Source: Allantophomopsis cytisporea
Lineage: Eukaryota > Ascomycota > Leotiomycetes > Phacidiales > Phacidiaceae
Length of the DNA stretch: 64,000 bases
Assembly (NCBI GenBank): GCA_024752435.1
Contig: CP103023.1
Coordinates: 558,001-622,000 of the forward strand
Direction: 5' to 3'
The notes beneath the pieces were generated by a model. That model was not told where the DNA came from. It searched no databases and saw nothing but the letters and a program-made list of their open reading frames with translations. Shown piece after piece: positions 21,685 to 35,364 of the stretch. The translations under genes and the position numbers were made by a program. The first letter of the stretch is position 1; each line of letters opens with the position of its first letter.

Positions 21685-22345
21685 GGTAACTATTGAGCGA
21701 ATTGTACAGTTGCTGCACTTATTGTGATTTTGAGGAAATGATTCTGCCTTTTTGTATTTGTGATTGTGTTATACCAATCGATGCTCTGCATCCCTTTGAA
21801 GATTGTCATACTCGACCTATTAATATAATAGTAGACAGAAGAGTAATAATCTAATGGTTAAATATCTACAAGGAATTATCTTAGAATACCATTAAGACCC
21901 CATACATTATTTCAACGATTACAATAGCATCACCCTTACGACAGCAGGCCCTTGATTTCTAATGGTTTTAATCTAATCCCTAATTTTGCATAACTAGATA
22001 GATTCTTTACATTGTAAATTAGTAAACAGAGATATTCTTATCATGTAGATCATTTAAAGCTCCAATATCAAAAAGGCTGACCAAACACGTGATTTCCAGG
22101 GTAGATTGTTACTATACTGAAAATCATTGTTGGGTGGTAGACAAATAGCTGCCACAGCTATTCTCAACACCGAGGGACAACCCACCAAAGACCCCGCGGT
22201 GTCTTATCGATAACACAGCTAACAAAGCAAGCTCCTGGCTGCAATCGCCACTCCTCTTCGTATCTTACTCGAATGCTCTACTTCTCAGCTTCGAAATGAA
22301 ATTGCTTGGATAGGACATGTGCCAGCTTGACCTGCCACGTCCCTC

Positions 22346-22375
22346 TCCTCGACTCGACTCGACTCGACTCTACTC
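22346..22375. repeat. (GACTC)n pentamer tract
   Basis: Four to five tandem CGACT units followed by degenerate CTACTCTCGAC. The same unit recurs at about 26,773-26,804. Confidence 0.85.
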
Positions 22376-22929
22376 TCGACCTCATCAAACTGTCGTCGAA
22401 AATAGCCTAAGACACAATCCTTCCGTAATGATGCAGCAAAGGCGAGGCCATCCGATCAAGGAGGCATGAAAAGTCTAAAGCCGAGACGATTGCATGGCCC
22501 CTCCATGCCTCTGGGAAGAAAGTCATCTCAATAGATACTGCGTAGATAGCTAGCCAAAAGACCAAAGAAACAGCGAAAGCGTCTGCCTATTCTAGATGAC
22601 TTCGTAATGCTCTTGTGGCCGCGCCTGTGCTATTCTTGTTGTGTAAGTTCAGAACCTATGGATGCATCCTACGTCCTCGTTTCTACGGGTATGAATTAAG
22701 GTACCACCGCTATTTTGTTCTACTATGATACGTACCAAAGATATCCATATCCGCTCACAACCAATAACCTCCGCCATGCACTAAAGTCAACTCAAACTAC
22801 CTCAACTATCCATAATCCATACTAAAACATTCTCCGTTCCCCTCCTCCCACGCCTCTCAAATGCAATAGAACACTCATAAGACAACAAACTTCAAAACGC
22901 CGTCAAACAAGGTTCTGCGTGTCAGCTGG

Positions 22930-22955
22930 GCCATGGCCATGGCCATGGCCATCCC
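22930..22955. repeat. (GGCCAT)n hexamer, NcoI-like CCATGG palindromes
   Basis: Four GGCCAT units, each containing overlapping CCATGG. A similar CCATGGCCATGG stretch is at about 1720. Confidence 0.85.
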
Positions 22956-23723
22956 TTCGTTCGCATACAGTACACCCTCAGCTCGGCATCAGCGTTCATC
23001 GTGCAACAATCCATTACTCGCATCACAGTAGCGGACGAGGCGGAAAATATGCCGTCGCAAGAAAAAAAATATATACGGGTAGGATGGGCGGCATGGACAA
23101 TACATAGATAGGCATACATACGCCTTCAAACATTACATATGGGAAATAAGCCGTGGAATGGATACATGACATCCAAGTATGTATGGGATTCACATCCTAC
23201 ATACGTACAGACACACGTCTTGGCCCGCCCCAGGTCTAAGCCAGCGGTCCCCACATGTAGGAATGGGCAACTCGACTTTCCCTCGTGAAGTGCAAAAATC
23301 GAGTCGTCATATTACGGAGATGCTGGACCTCCTGGCCGCCCGTGGGATTTTTCCTGTACGGCGGCGTATTTCTAAGGTAATCCACTTGCATCTGTGTACG
23401 GGCAAGTAAGTCAATTCAGTACTCTACAAAGCCGTGCGTTGCGGTGCGACAAGACGAGGCAGCGGCATATCTGTCATAGGTTGTATAGTATTGTTTCTGT
23501 ACAGGGCCAGGCCTCGGACTTTATGCTTTGCTCTGCTTTGCGTCGGACAATCACTTCGTCTCATACAGTAAGTAAGATAGAGTGCAGATCCAGTGATTTC
23601 TGCAGGACCGGGATTCATATTCGCATTTTATTACCCTCTTATTTATTTTTCCTTCCATCATGCCTTGTCTTGTCCATCACCTTGTCTCATTCATATAGCT
23701 AGGTACTTTGTGATGCTGTCACT

Positions 23724-23760
23724 GTATGTATGTATGTATGTATGTATGTATGTATGTATG
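23724..23760. repeat. (GTAT)n microsatellite
   Basis: Nine uninterrupted GTAT units, about 37 bases. The same tetramer family recurs at 29,625 (as ATAC) and 35,229. Confidence 0.95.
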
Positions 23761-25070
23761 AATGCGTATGCGTTGCGTTGCGCGACAATCCATGCTGGGA
23801 ATGCCCCGAGGATCTGAGGCGATAGGTTGTAGATCCTTGGGTTTCTTGAACCCTAGATAGACGGAGTGTTGGAATCATCGCAGATGTGATTGTGATTGTG
23901 TGTGCGTGAACATTTCGTATCGCCAGTCATCATATATCCTTCAGATCCGGTTTTGAATATTCATACTCAAACTACGTACTGTCCAGGCGCGTGCGACCTT
24001 CTGAAAAAGTAGTGTAAAGCTCCGAGTTGGAGGCCGTTGAGTGTGATCCATATGCTTGGCACTTGCATTATCGACTCCATTCTCCGTAGCCAGTACTTAT
24101 TAGACTGTACACATACTTAACGCAAGAGGAGGAAGGCTGCGTAGTATTATTATCCTACAGATCGATGTAGTGTAAACTAACTTATGGAGTTAGAGAAATG
24201 TTGACGCATTACTCGAACGGAAAACATACTCTGGTGCTGTACTTAGCATCATTTGTTCCCATGGGGAATCGCTGATCTATTGCATCATGTCGAACAGTTT
24301 TCCGCATGCGCAAGCCATAAGCAAACAATCCGGCAGGAAACTTTGTATCAGAGTTTTTTTGTGTTATGATCAAAGTTTGGAGGCTTGTGGAGGGGCGTTC
24401 CGAGCGTGTGTGTGTTACACCAAAAGGGCGCGCCCAATAATTCAGCTCTCTGATATTGGATTCAGAGCTCCGAGATCTCTCCGTTGTGGAAGGCAAATGC
24501 GAAATGCAAAGCTAGAATGTCTTCCACTTCCCTTGCTGTGTGGCCCATGATGGTATTTGCCCGTTCGTAGTAAGTCGCGGTAGGCTGTCATGGTATGAGA
24601 TACCATACATATATCGGGAGGTGTAGAATGGAAGTGTGATTTGCTCTGTAGGCCATGGAATACTAGAGATTTACCTACTCAACAACCTTGTTCATTGGTT
24701 GTTTGATGGTTCACCGATGTTTGTAGCCAATAATTTATCCACAAATCCTCTGATAATCGAATATATTTTCCTGGTTGAGAGAAGGTTACACACTGACGCC
24801 GTGATCATTAACTTCCGTCGCAATATCCCCGGACAGAATATTGAGTGGTTGATAGGAGCGTGTAGTGAGTGACAATAAGATGGAGGATGATAATATCCCA
24901 ACCCGGGTATGAGCAGCGAATTGTGAATACCGGCGAGGAATACGAAACCATCCATCATCAAATAATATCAAGTCGCACAAGTCAAGTCGAGGAAGAGAGT
25001 AGGTAGAGGCGCAAAGTTGCGCGTCCCGTGGCTGAGTTCTAGATCAGGCAGTTCTCGCGGTAACAAAAGT

Positions 25071-25106
25071 ATCCATCCATCCATCCATCCATCCCATCCA
25101 TCCCAT
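25071..25106. repeat. (ATCC)n microsatellite
   Basis: About six ATCC units followed by two CATCC variants. Confidence 0.9.
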
Positions 25107-26203
25107 CAACCATGATGATGCCAGCTACCTCCTACTGGAAGCGAGCGTGTGAGATGATTGAGATGGAGGAGTCATTGAAATTCAAAAGCCGTCATCAGCC
25201 ACCCCGCCTTTTACTTCCTCACTTCCGTTCTTCTGGGCTGACGGTGTCACATTCCCACGCTGCGGGCCAATAGCGGGGGCATCAAGGACAATAAATGAAG
25301 GCCTAAATGAAGCTACTTACCTTATAGTTCTCACTCATCAGGAATCATTCATTACCTTGCCTAGTTTAAGCTGATCTTATGGGCTCACCGGGCTTGGTGG
25401 GCTTGTTGGTGCTGAAAGGTTGAGTGAGGTGCATTTCGTAAAGGCTGGCTTCGTTGTCCGTTGTATGCACCGTCGAACAAAAGGATTGTCCTGGCGTGGA
25501 GGTAAGTGGGTGAGTGAGGTGAGGTAAGGTAAGGTACATACGACGGTAAATACACAATGTAGTTAGTTACTTGCCTAGTGAAGGACATGGGTAAGATATT
25601 TCGTTTGTAAGTAGTGGCCGAGCAAGTCGTTAGCTTTAGATGTGTATGTACTTAAAACTGTTTCAGTAATGAGAACCAGCAGAATGTATTAGTTGGAATG
25701 GCGCGTTCAAGCCATCAAAATGTATTTGATATGACAGTAGCATACGGATGCATACTCACTCTCCGACTCAGCAACCTTGAAAGACCATGCGGATTGAAAG
25801 TATGGTAAGGTGGCGGTTCGCATCATATCAAACATGTACATATGTAATATGTACGCAGTATAGTTTAGATATGATATGTAGTGTATGTATTTCGTCACTT
25901 TCATGGTACTGTATCTGATTATCAGTTGCCGATATTGAACTCAATGATTTACGTATACATGCGTTTTCAGGGGAGGATGATGCCGGCTTGGCTCATGATG
26001 ACTCGGAAAATCTCCTCTCTCTCTCTTCACTTCCCAGTCCAAAAAGGAAACGAATCCTTTTACCTTTTACCTTTTTCGTTTTCCCTCTTATTTTTCTCAT
26101 TTCCTTCTCTGATCTTCTCTTTCGTGTACACCGTAATTTTGCCCTGCCATGTCTTAACAAGAAAGAAGGGTGACGAGATTGACATGACATGTCAAGCTCC
26201 ACC

Positions 26204-26272
26204 AACCGCAAAAAGAAAAGAAAAGAAAAAAAGAAAAAAAAGACAGACAAAAAAGAATTAAAGAAAAATGGA
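26204..26272. repeat. A-rich polypurine tract
   Basis: About 65 bases of nearly pure A/G on plus (AAAAG and AAAAAG units). It explains the lysine-rich and phenylalanine-rich short ORFs around 26.0-26.4 kb. Confidence 0.8.
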
Positions 26273-26772
26273 AAGAAAATGGAACATGCCGTGTACATCA
26301 AAGCGAAGAAAAAGCGCCGAAAGAGTGTTAAGTAACGTCGGATAGCTGTGGGTCCCAACAGGGCCTGAGCTGAGCCTGTGTTCCCATGTTTCCCATGTTC
26401 GTTTCGTGCCACTACCGCACTACGACAGTACCTTATGGAGACTTGCTATTCTAACAACCCCTGGCATGTTCTATTACAGTTCTACAGCTTCTACGATTGT
26501 AGATTAGACGTGGATGTTGCTTCCAGCTGTGCCGTTCTTCGTACTGTCTCGTCCACTAAGTAAGTACTGACACTCCACCCGAAGAATCCTCATCCTTATC
26601 CTCGACACATGTACTTACTTAGTAAGTGACTTAAGGAGGATCAGCTCCTGTTCCCTGTGTTCACCACGATGAAGACTGGGAAGTCCTGATTAGCTTGGCT
26701 CATCTACTCTACTAATACTAGACTACACGTTGGTCAAGTGTCGGTATTCTAGGGTAGTGACACGACAAGACT

Positions 26773-26804
26773 TGACTCGACTCGACTCGACTCGACACGA
26801 CTCA
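26773..26804. repeat. (GACTC)n pentamer tract, second copy
   Basis: Five tandem GACTC units ending in GACACGACTC. The unit matches the tract at 22,346. Confidence 0.85.
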
Positions 26805-29624
26805 AACTCCTCCGTTTGCTAAACATCCATACTATGTACTCATCCGGTATGAATAGCACAAGAATAGCCAGACACTCCCCCAGCTCTACTCTAGCTTGGG
26901 TAGTGTGTAAGAAATTCACGACTCCATATGCTGCATTGGAGATTCATGAATAAGTAAATACATAAATATCCTGGATATGAATATGATTGATATCCACCCA
27001 TGCCTAGAATCCCACAATACTGTATCCATCAGCCACCCCATCACCCATCTCACCCACCCATTAATCCCCCCTCTTCCCTTCGATGCTACTAGTCTGCTCC
27101 GCTATGGGCTCGTTATGCGCTGTTCAAGGCCAATCCATCCAAGATCACCGAGACTCCAGAGTTTCGAACTTTATTCCGTCCGGCATACTGTTACCCGCAC
27201 GGATCACAGAGCCCTTGGGAAGGGAAAAAGGCGACCTGTCATGGCTAAGCAAGGAAACAAGCTTGATACTGCAAGCCGCTTAGCCCGATAGGATGAACGA
27301 ACGAAATTTCTGAGATGGGGGGGGGCCCTTTAACTTTTGGTGCATGGGTGTTTTTGCTGTGTGCTGTTGGTATATAGTGTGTGTGATGCGTGCCCGCGTA
27401 GTCGCAACCGTAGCAGCAGCACAGTATTGTACCACAAAGATCGCAGGAGATGCACAATCGAAACGAAAAGTCTAATTGGAACGACTTAGGTCGGTGGATT
27501 GGTTGAGGTTCGATATGGTCATGGCATCTGTGCTGTCGTTATGTCTCTGGCGCTGCATAGAGGTGAAAGTGTCTAAAAGCAGTTTCTTCGACTTCAACTT
27601 TCGGTATGCTGATCCCTGACCCTTACTGCTGCTCCCTCATGCCCCCATGTCCCACAGTCGTGCAAGTGCGTAAGGCCGTTCATTCATTAAGCCATGATAA
27701 TGGATATTCTGTAATAATACAGGTACATAGTCCGTAAAAATGGGAGAGGTGTCCGTCGATCGCGATATGCGCTCATGCCTTGTCTTGGGTGTCTTGGTGT
27801 CCTGTTGGTCTCGTTGACGCCCGCTCGTGTTGACGAATTCTTGCAGGCGAACCCCCAGCCGGGGCTACGAACAAACGCCGGCCCCGATCCTTACCTAAGC
27901 AGCATTGGTCGCGGGAAGCTAGTTGAGAGACAGGGATAGCCGAAAGCAGAAGATCGGCCCCTTCTCGCCGTGACAACAACTCTCAACGCTCAAGGAAGTG
28001 AGAGTCAGCCCTCCTGCTTCGCTTGGTGTGTGCCCTTCGGAGCACCTTTAAGACTTAAGGGGACTAGGGTATGGAAAGCGGTGCTTTTTTGCTTGCAGGA
28101 CAGGGCTGGCAGGCTTGCGGGCTGAGCGGAATATTCACCCCCATAGCAACACAGTAGTCAGACACAAATGCGAGGTTGAATATTCACAGGGGGGGGATTT
28201 GGTGGAGTGTGGCCCCTACCACGTTGCAGATGTGGAGGTGCGTCCAAGTTCGGCGCTACGAGAGGCTCAGATTACTCATTCCGAATGATCAAGTTGTGTG
28301 GTAACTCTCCATAGCTGGTGGAATAGAATATGTAAAGTTCAGAGAGAGGGAGAGAGAGAGAGAGATGAACGAGACTTGATGAGACCTGCAGAAAGGAGTA
28401 TGACTTGTCGAGCGACCAAACTGGACCAGATATAAGCGTCTTACACACTTTTCTCATGCGCAGGCAGATTCCCGCAAAAGGTGATAGATAACGTGCCTCG
28501 CTCACGAGACTTCCTGTGACTGCATATGGGTTCAAGAATGAGAAGGAGAATTTCGAAAACTCGGTCCACAGAAGAAGTATGGAGTACAAAATGATCTCAC
28601 GACAAGCTTAACAGGCTAATGCTGTTGGGAGCTGTTCCACTTGACGCCTGTCTCAACTCCCTAATATCACACTCGCCGCATCCGCAATGTAGTCCGGTAG
28701 TGTTTGATAGTCGTGATATTGGCTGGCCATGATACTCCTTAAACGGGAAATCAGAAGCATATGCATAACTTGCACATATTACATATGTCCTGTATGAATC
28801 TATATCTTACTCTGCACATCTCATCAGAGAGATACGTACTCTTGGATGTATGTCACATATGATGCTGCTGCATACATGAACAGGGCAACCGAGTAACATC
28901 AGGGAGGTAGGTACAGATTACAATACATATGTATGTATGGATGTGCATACAAGGTTGAATATCAGCCGTAGTAGATGTCGTGTCGCTACAAATACTCAAC
29001 GGAGACAAAGAGTCTCATTCCCCGTTCGGCATGTTCAATCATATCAAGTAACAATCGGAGATGATGCGCATCATCATCAAAAGAGCTACGGCGAATAGGG
29101 AGAGTTCGCAACACACTCGTAGGAGAAACCTTACGCAAGGGCCTCATATGCCACGACCACAGCCATGGGTAAGAAAAGAAGATGGGGGCACATGGTGGCG
29201 TTTTCTAGCGCATCATCGCCCCTCAATAGTCGATGGGGAGGGGGAGATGCGAATCTTGAAACCGTCCAGCTTTTGCTTGCTGGATGAATACGGCATTTCC
29301 CCGAATCCAACTGTGAAGGTGTTCTCATTCCGAGATATCCAGCTTTGTCTTTGGGGATTCCCATTCGATCTCACCATTTATCCCGGACCGTGCTTCTGAG
29401 GGTATGGATATGAAGATGGATATGGGATCGGAATACAGACATAATACTCTGCTATGTTCTATGATTATACGAGTATTCATATCTCAAATCCTCTGCCATG
29501 CAGCCTATCATCGAGAGAGTAGTAGGAGTAATCTAATACAGTCCAGCAAATAATCAATGTGATCTACGTACTCTGAAGCCACACACTTATGGCATCTCAA
29601 CCGGCTCAGCCCCCTGCCACCGAA

Positions 29625-29659
29625 CACATACATACATACATACATACATACATACATAC
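29625..29659. repeat. (ATAC)n microsatellite
   Basis: About eight ACAT/ATAC units, reverse-complement related to the GTAT arrays. Confidence 0.95.
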
Positions 29660-29905
29660 TTCATGCTACGTACATCGTACATCGTACACACGTAATCTCA
29701 ACCGGCTAGAATTCTACAACTGTGTTCATTATCTTGTTAAGGATGAATAAATGGACAATACGAAGGCGTCCCACCATTGAAACCAACTGTTTGCTGTTGC
29801 ATGGGGGGGAGTGAATGTTATGGCACCCATACACCGCCTTGTATTACGGCATGTCGGCAAATCTATGAAGGAGCCCAACAGTACCCCGTATGCGTAGTCT
29901 ACTGG

Positions 29906-29906
29906 C

Positions 29907-29942
<36 letters not shown>

Positions 29943-29964
29943 AATAGTAATAACAACAACAACA
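29906..29964. repeat. (AAT)n then (AAC)n trinucleotide array
   Basis: Eleven AAT units, an interrupted ACTAATAGTAAT stretch and four AAC units. Read on minus it gives the long Leu runs of a spurious ORF. Confidence 0.95.
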
Positions 29965-32173
29965 AAGAGCCCGCCTGATGGTCCAACGATATCTGATACT
30001 CGAACAGAGCGCGGAAAACTCCATGGACCGGACTGGACAGAACAGGTTTAAGAAGATGCCTGTATCCACACTTAATTGGATGAGAGACAGATTGAGAGGC
30101 ATATTTACATAGGATACAGAAAAGTCTGGCTTGCAATGTGGAACTCTCGGTTGCTACTTGGATTTGGACTTACAATACATTTCTGCTCACCTCCCCCCCG
30201 ACTCAGCTCAGCGCAAGTTGCAACTGTGCGTACGTGCTTGGCTATGGTGGTCAGTCAGTCAGTCTGCCTGTCTATCTAATACGCAGCAAGAAAAGCGCCT
30301 CTTCCACCAAAGAGACCCTTCTGATCCACACGCACCAAGGACCCTGGATTGTTCTGCAAAGGTACCTCTTGCGGCAAGACAAACCAACTAAGCACTCCAA
30401 GAGGGCACTGTTACTAATTTGCGCCATCTGCTATTCTGGATGGGGGTGCAAGAGCGCAGAAACCCACGGGTGCTCCATTGACATCTCTCAATCCACCAAC
30501 TAACACGCTGGCTTTGGTGCCCGCATGGCTCTCATTGTTCTCATTGGGAATTCCCATTCGATTCCCACTTCATCAAAACAAGAAAAGAATCCAGGGTTTC
30601 CCTTATACCATACAGTATCATGCATGTCTGCATTTTACGCGCCGTTGCTTTGCCGGCAGCATGACTGGATCACCAACACACCAGTCCTGACCAGCGTGTG
30701 CACGAAGAAAAAAAAAGAAGAAAAAATCCCCATCGGATCAGCGGTTACGTTAATATTACAGCGTCACCTTCGGCATGTCATGATCTTTCAATATCCGCTA
30801 CTTCACTCCCCAAGCATCAAGTGCTGCTAATTCCAGATGGCCAGACATATGTATGTATGTACATGACATTTTAAAGTCGTGCGCACGCATTGTGAGCTAC
30901 AGAACGCCCTTCGTGGTGGTGTTGCTTCCTTTACCATGTTCATCGCAATCAGACATACTTCATTCGTGCGTGCCCTCAGCTCTCCCAAATGCGCTCCCTT
31001 GCTTTGCTCCACGTCCCAAGGAAACGATCATCACCGTAAGCCATGCAAACGCGAGGCCGATACGATTGAAGGCCTGTCGGCCGAAATATATGGAGTACGA
31101 AGGATCGTGAGAACAACGGCACAGAACAGCCAGACAATCGGCACATGTGCATATCGCGTCTATGCCATGGTAACGTAGTAGAGTCTCGTCGGGAGGAGAG
31201 ACATTATTGTTGTCATTTGCTGATCTTGTCGAATGCGGGCTCGGGTGGGTTGGTGTTGAGTTCGAGATTTTTTGATATTGCCATCCATACATACATAGTA
31301 GTATGTAGCGCCTTCTGTCACCGATGACAGGTGGGTGAAGCCATGGGATCGGATATTCCGTTTGCAGGCCCTGTTTGCTGATGGCTGATGGCTGATGATG
31401 AGGCTGGACTATTATCACCACTACCAAGTATCATGCGGGCTTGCCGCTCGCTGTCTTTCGATCATTCATGAACATGATTACTCTAGTACACGGTAAAGAG
31501 TAAGTTATTGCTTGATGGATTCATGGATCCGATACGAGTTTCATTGATGGTGTGTCCCTGAATAGCGGGATTTTTGCATTATGATCGGAAGCAAGACCGC
31601 TGGCCGACGCAGGATTCAAGTTCATACCTACTAGGCTTTATGGATACTTTAGTGTTGGTTTCGTGGCATGCAACGAAGGAGAAGTTTAAAGACGGGATCG
31701 TCACATTGTTATTATTCATTTGCATCACCAAACGCCATCCTACTCAGGCATGTAGGTAGAGAAATCTCTCTCTCTCTCTCTTTCTCTCTCCTTGCGCACG
31801 AAAGAGGTTGTTGGTCACGGCTGAGTTACGACGGGGGTGGAGGGAGGTCTTCTCACGCCTGTCATTCGCGACATTACTCCGTACTCCTTGAAGGGTCTGT
31901 GAGCCATTACGGATCGGAAGTCGCGTGGGTAGGTTGATGACTTTCTTGTATTCTAGGGTAGGATGGTCTTGGTTGAAGAGCAGCATGTCTTTGCCCACTC
32001 TAGTACTTGATCCATATGGATACAAATACTATGTATGTATGGTACTATGTATCGTATTTGAGATGCAGTCCGAGTGTGGGCGTATGAACCAGGAAGCGAA
32101 GCATGCAACGCACTGATCCCCCCGTGGTGCTGACGCCCTTCCCAATATGCTTTTCTTGGTGATGATGATGAAG

Positions 32174-32179
<6 letters not shown>

Positions 32180-32215
<36 letters not shown>
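32180..32215. repeat. (TAG)n trinucleotide array
   Basis: Twelve TAG/GTA units followed by TGAGTAG variants. The minus-strand reading produces an artefactual Tyr/Thr-rich ORF. Confidence 0.95.
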
Positions 32216-32216
<1 letters not shown>

Positions 32217-32342
32217 AGTAGTGAGTAGTGATGGGTGGTGGGTGGTGGTACCAGGTGGTGCCGTGCCGATGCTGTTCCTGTCCTGTCCTGATCCTTTCGT
32301 ATGTAACAGTGATTGACTGTGCGTATGGGCACGCATCATTTC

Positions 32343-32391
32343 GAACATGAACATCAACATCACCATGAACATGAACATGAACATGAACATG
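32343..32391. repeat. (ACATGA)n hexamer array
   Basis: Seven to eight ACATGA-like units with three variants at the 5' side. Confidence 0.9.
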
Positions 32392-34928
32392 ACCAACACC
32401 AGCGCCAAAGCACCCACCGCGGTCATCAGGCCCGCTCTACGCCATAGCCCTGTCGGGGCCTGGATGCCCTGATCAGCTGTCAGCTCAGCTTTTCTCTTTT
32501 TTTCTTCTTTCTTGCTGGCTCCGTGATTATGTCCTCAACTCAATCCGCAAGCCCGTAATCATGTAGTATGTATGAAATTCTTAAGGTTGTTAGGGAAGCT
32601 TCGTATTCTTTTTTTTTTCTTTCTTCTTAAGTGTTGTCATATCAAATACTATTTATGCCTTTAGTATCACTATAGCAAAGCGAACGATTCGCACTTGAAA
32701 TTCTAGCTTTTTTAATCAAAGAAGGGAAAAAGTCACATGAAGCTGCAACGAGTGCTACTTATGGATCCATGTTCATTTATACCCCACATGTGTGTAGAGC
32801 ATGTATATATATGTATGTATATATGTAACCCCAATCATTCTATTTCCCATTCCTTTTAAAGGCTTTTGACGGAACGACCTGAACGACCTTAGTATTAGGT
32901 AGGGCACTAATGCGTCCCCGGGACTTTTTGAGCGTCACTTTCCCTCTCGCCTGGTGTTCCTGGGAAGAGTGGATACTGTTAGTCGGACGTTTATGGTAAA
33001 GTACCAGGGCGGCAGTATCCTAGATGGCTTCGGCCTCGTGTCGTTTAGGGCGGGTATCAAGGTCCAAGGATCGAGGATGGGGAGAAGAGGAGGGGGGGAT
33101 AGTGGAAGTGGAATGGAAGGGAAAGTATGTACACACAGTAAGAGAGAGAGAGAGAGAGGGAGAGAGAGTGTGTGTGTGTAACTATGTATGTTGCAGTCAC
33201 GGTGGCAGGAGAAATTCGGATTGCCCAGGGTGTGTGATGACGGACGGGGAGGGGGCCAACCATGACGGCGCAAGAAGCTTTTTTCACTCCCTGAATCTCT
33301 CAATCCCTCCACTCCCTCCCTCCTCCTTCACTCCATCACTCCTCGAAGTTGTTGTGGGTTCTTCGAACCCATGGATCTGCTCCATCCCTACGTCTCCATC
33401 TTCTTGGTGGCTTCGGCTCAGAACACCAAACAAAAATCCTGCCTGTCGCCGTGCCTTCACAGGGGTTCAAAACGACGTTTTCATCTGCAGTTCAAGTTCA
33501 AATGCGGCCCTTGGCACGCACGGTCAAGGAAGATTGGAGTAGAATACATCGTACGGTACAGCCGTGGTCCTTTACCACCGTCCTGTATACTCCATGAATA
33601 TGTATGTACCTTGACATTGCACATCATGTACGAGTAGGAATGACACAGAGTCAATGGATGACTGCCGCTGAACCTTCGGTGTATCGGATATGGTACTTTG
33701 TCGTGAGGAAAGCAACCGTTCGAAGTATGCATGTGGATATGCATCTGAATATCCTCAAAGGAGTGAAATGCATCATCATCATCATCACCATGCTGAAGTC
33801 CACTGCTCACTTCACTTCAATATTCTGATCTGAGCATGTAGTACATCGTACATAACAGAGTATTGGCATGGCACCGATATGTGAATCCATCTCCGGCCTG
33901 GAACGCAATCTAAATACACCCCCACTCAAGAGACCTACCAACACTCCACCCCTCCCATTATCCTCGACTCTATGAATATCATACCCGTGCATATCTACAT
34001 ATATATCCATACGTGACACAATTGTGGGGACATGGGCGTGAAAGGGTAAGAAGAAGGAAAAGCAGACCAACATGATTGAGTACAAGCGGAAAGGCAAACG
34101 GAGAGAGGACAGACCAAAGAAAATAAACTAAAAAATATAAACTAGGTAAAAGGTTTCCCTTCTACATTTACAGTATTACAGCACACACAAAGAGAAAAAG
34201 TGGTTGACCGCCAGTGACCGCCCATGGGAAAATGTCCGTTCTCACTCCTCCATTCCCTAATAAATAGTAGATGGACTAAATGGCTAGGCTTACCTTGCCT
34301 TTTGGCTTGCCTTATGGTTCTTGTCTTCCTTGCACACACTCGGCTTTCTGCCTCCTTCGTTCGCTCCACTCACACCCACACCCAAATCCGACAAAATTTA
34401 AGAAGTAAAAAAGCAGCTTCTGCACCAAAAAGAACAAAAGGAAAAGAAAGAAAAAGAGCAGATCTATGCCCGATTCGGAATGAGATACCAAGAGATGTTG
34501 ATGGCCCGGTTACCACACATCACCTTCCACACAGTCTACACATCCACAGTCCAGCTACTACTCCTCCTCCGGAAAGACTTGTATACACACCCCCGCGACC
34601 GCCTTCACACGCCTTAAATCAGGCAAACACACAAGCAGTTTGAACTTGAATATATTAAACCCTGATCAAGTTGCATCATTAGAGATGGGTTGCCTTCGGA
34701 GTAGAAAGTGTCTCCTCTGATCGACAACATCTATAGACATGAATCACGACGTAAAAGGGGATGTCATATACAGCAAAGGCCCTGTGGAATATCTTCCGTC
34801 TCTGATGATGTTCTTTAAGGGCAAAAGAAATTCGAGTGAGCTCGAGATGGGACGTGCACGACCATATCATGGGCGCATAGGGGGGGGGGTGAGTACATCC
34901 GACTCTTTGTAGTCCCCCCTCTTGCTCC

Positions 34929-34973
34929 AAGCTCCATGCTTTCAAGCTCCATGCTTTCAATCCCCATGCTCTT
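34929..34973. repeat. 15-bp minisatellite
   Basis: Two exact copies of AAGCTCCATGCTTTC are followed by a diverged third copy (AATCCCCATGCTCTT) and further CCATGCTTC fragments. Confidence 0.75.
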
Positions 34974-35228
34974 CTGGCCCATGCTTCATGCACACCACAC
35001 AAGCAGAAGAAAGAATACCCTTGTGCCTCTTTCACCTTCACACTTCACACTTCACACCTTCACCTCCACTCCTCCTCACTCCTTACACACCCCCAGCGCC
35101 CCCAAACGCAAACCCAAATCCACATCATTTCTTCTTCTTCTTTCGCATTGACCGGTCGCGGTCACACGCCGGACCTGGGATTTGCGCGGCGTGCGCCTTT
35201 CTCTATGTACCGGAATCTCGATCCTTAC

Positions 35229-35258
35229 TATGTATGTATGTATGTATGTATGTATGTA
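35229..35258. repeat. (TATG)n microsatellite
   Basis: Seven TATG units followed by TAGGTAGG. Confidence 0.95.
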
Positions 35259-35296
35259 GGTAGGCAGTATGCGGTAACGGGTATGAATATAGTACA

Positions 35297-35364
35297 GTAA
35301 GGCAAAGCAAGGCAAGGCAAGGCAAGTTAAGGTAATGTCATGTAATGTAAGGTAAGGTAAGGTA
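35297..35364. repeat. AAGGC/AAGGT pentamer array
   Basis: A mixed array of AAGGC units grading into AAGGT and ATGTA units, ending in AAGGTAAGGTAAGGTACG. The AAGGT end matches tracts at 25,521 and 63,750. Confidence 0.8.

Noticed and set aside
25993..26412. A 139-residue minus-strand ORF rich in Phe and Arg
   Set aside because: Produced by the A-rich polypurine tract and pyrimidine-rich flank; no motif.
31953..32426. A 157-residue minus-strand ORF with Met/Phe and Tyr runs
   Set aside because: It is a translation of the TAG and ACATGA arrays with no other protein-like content.
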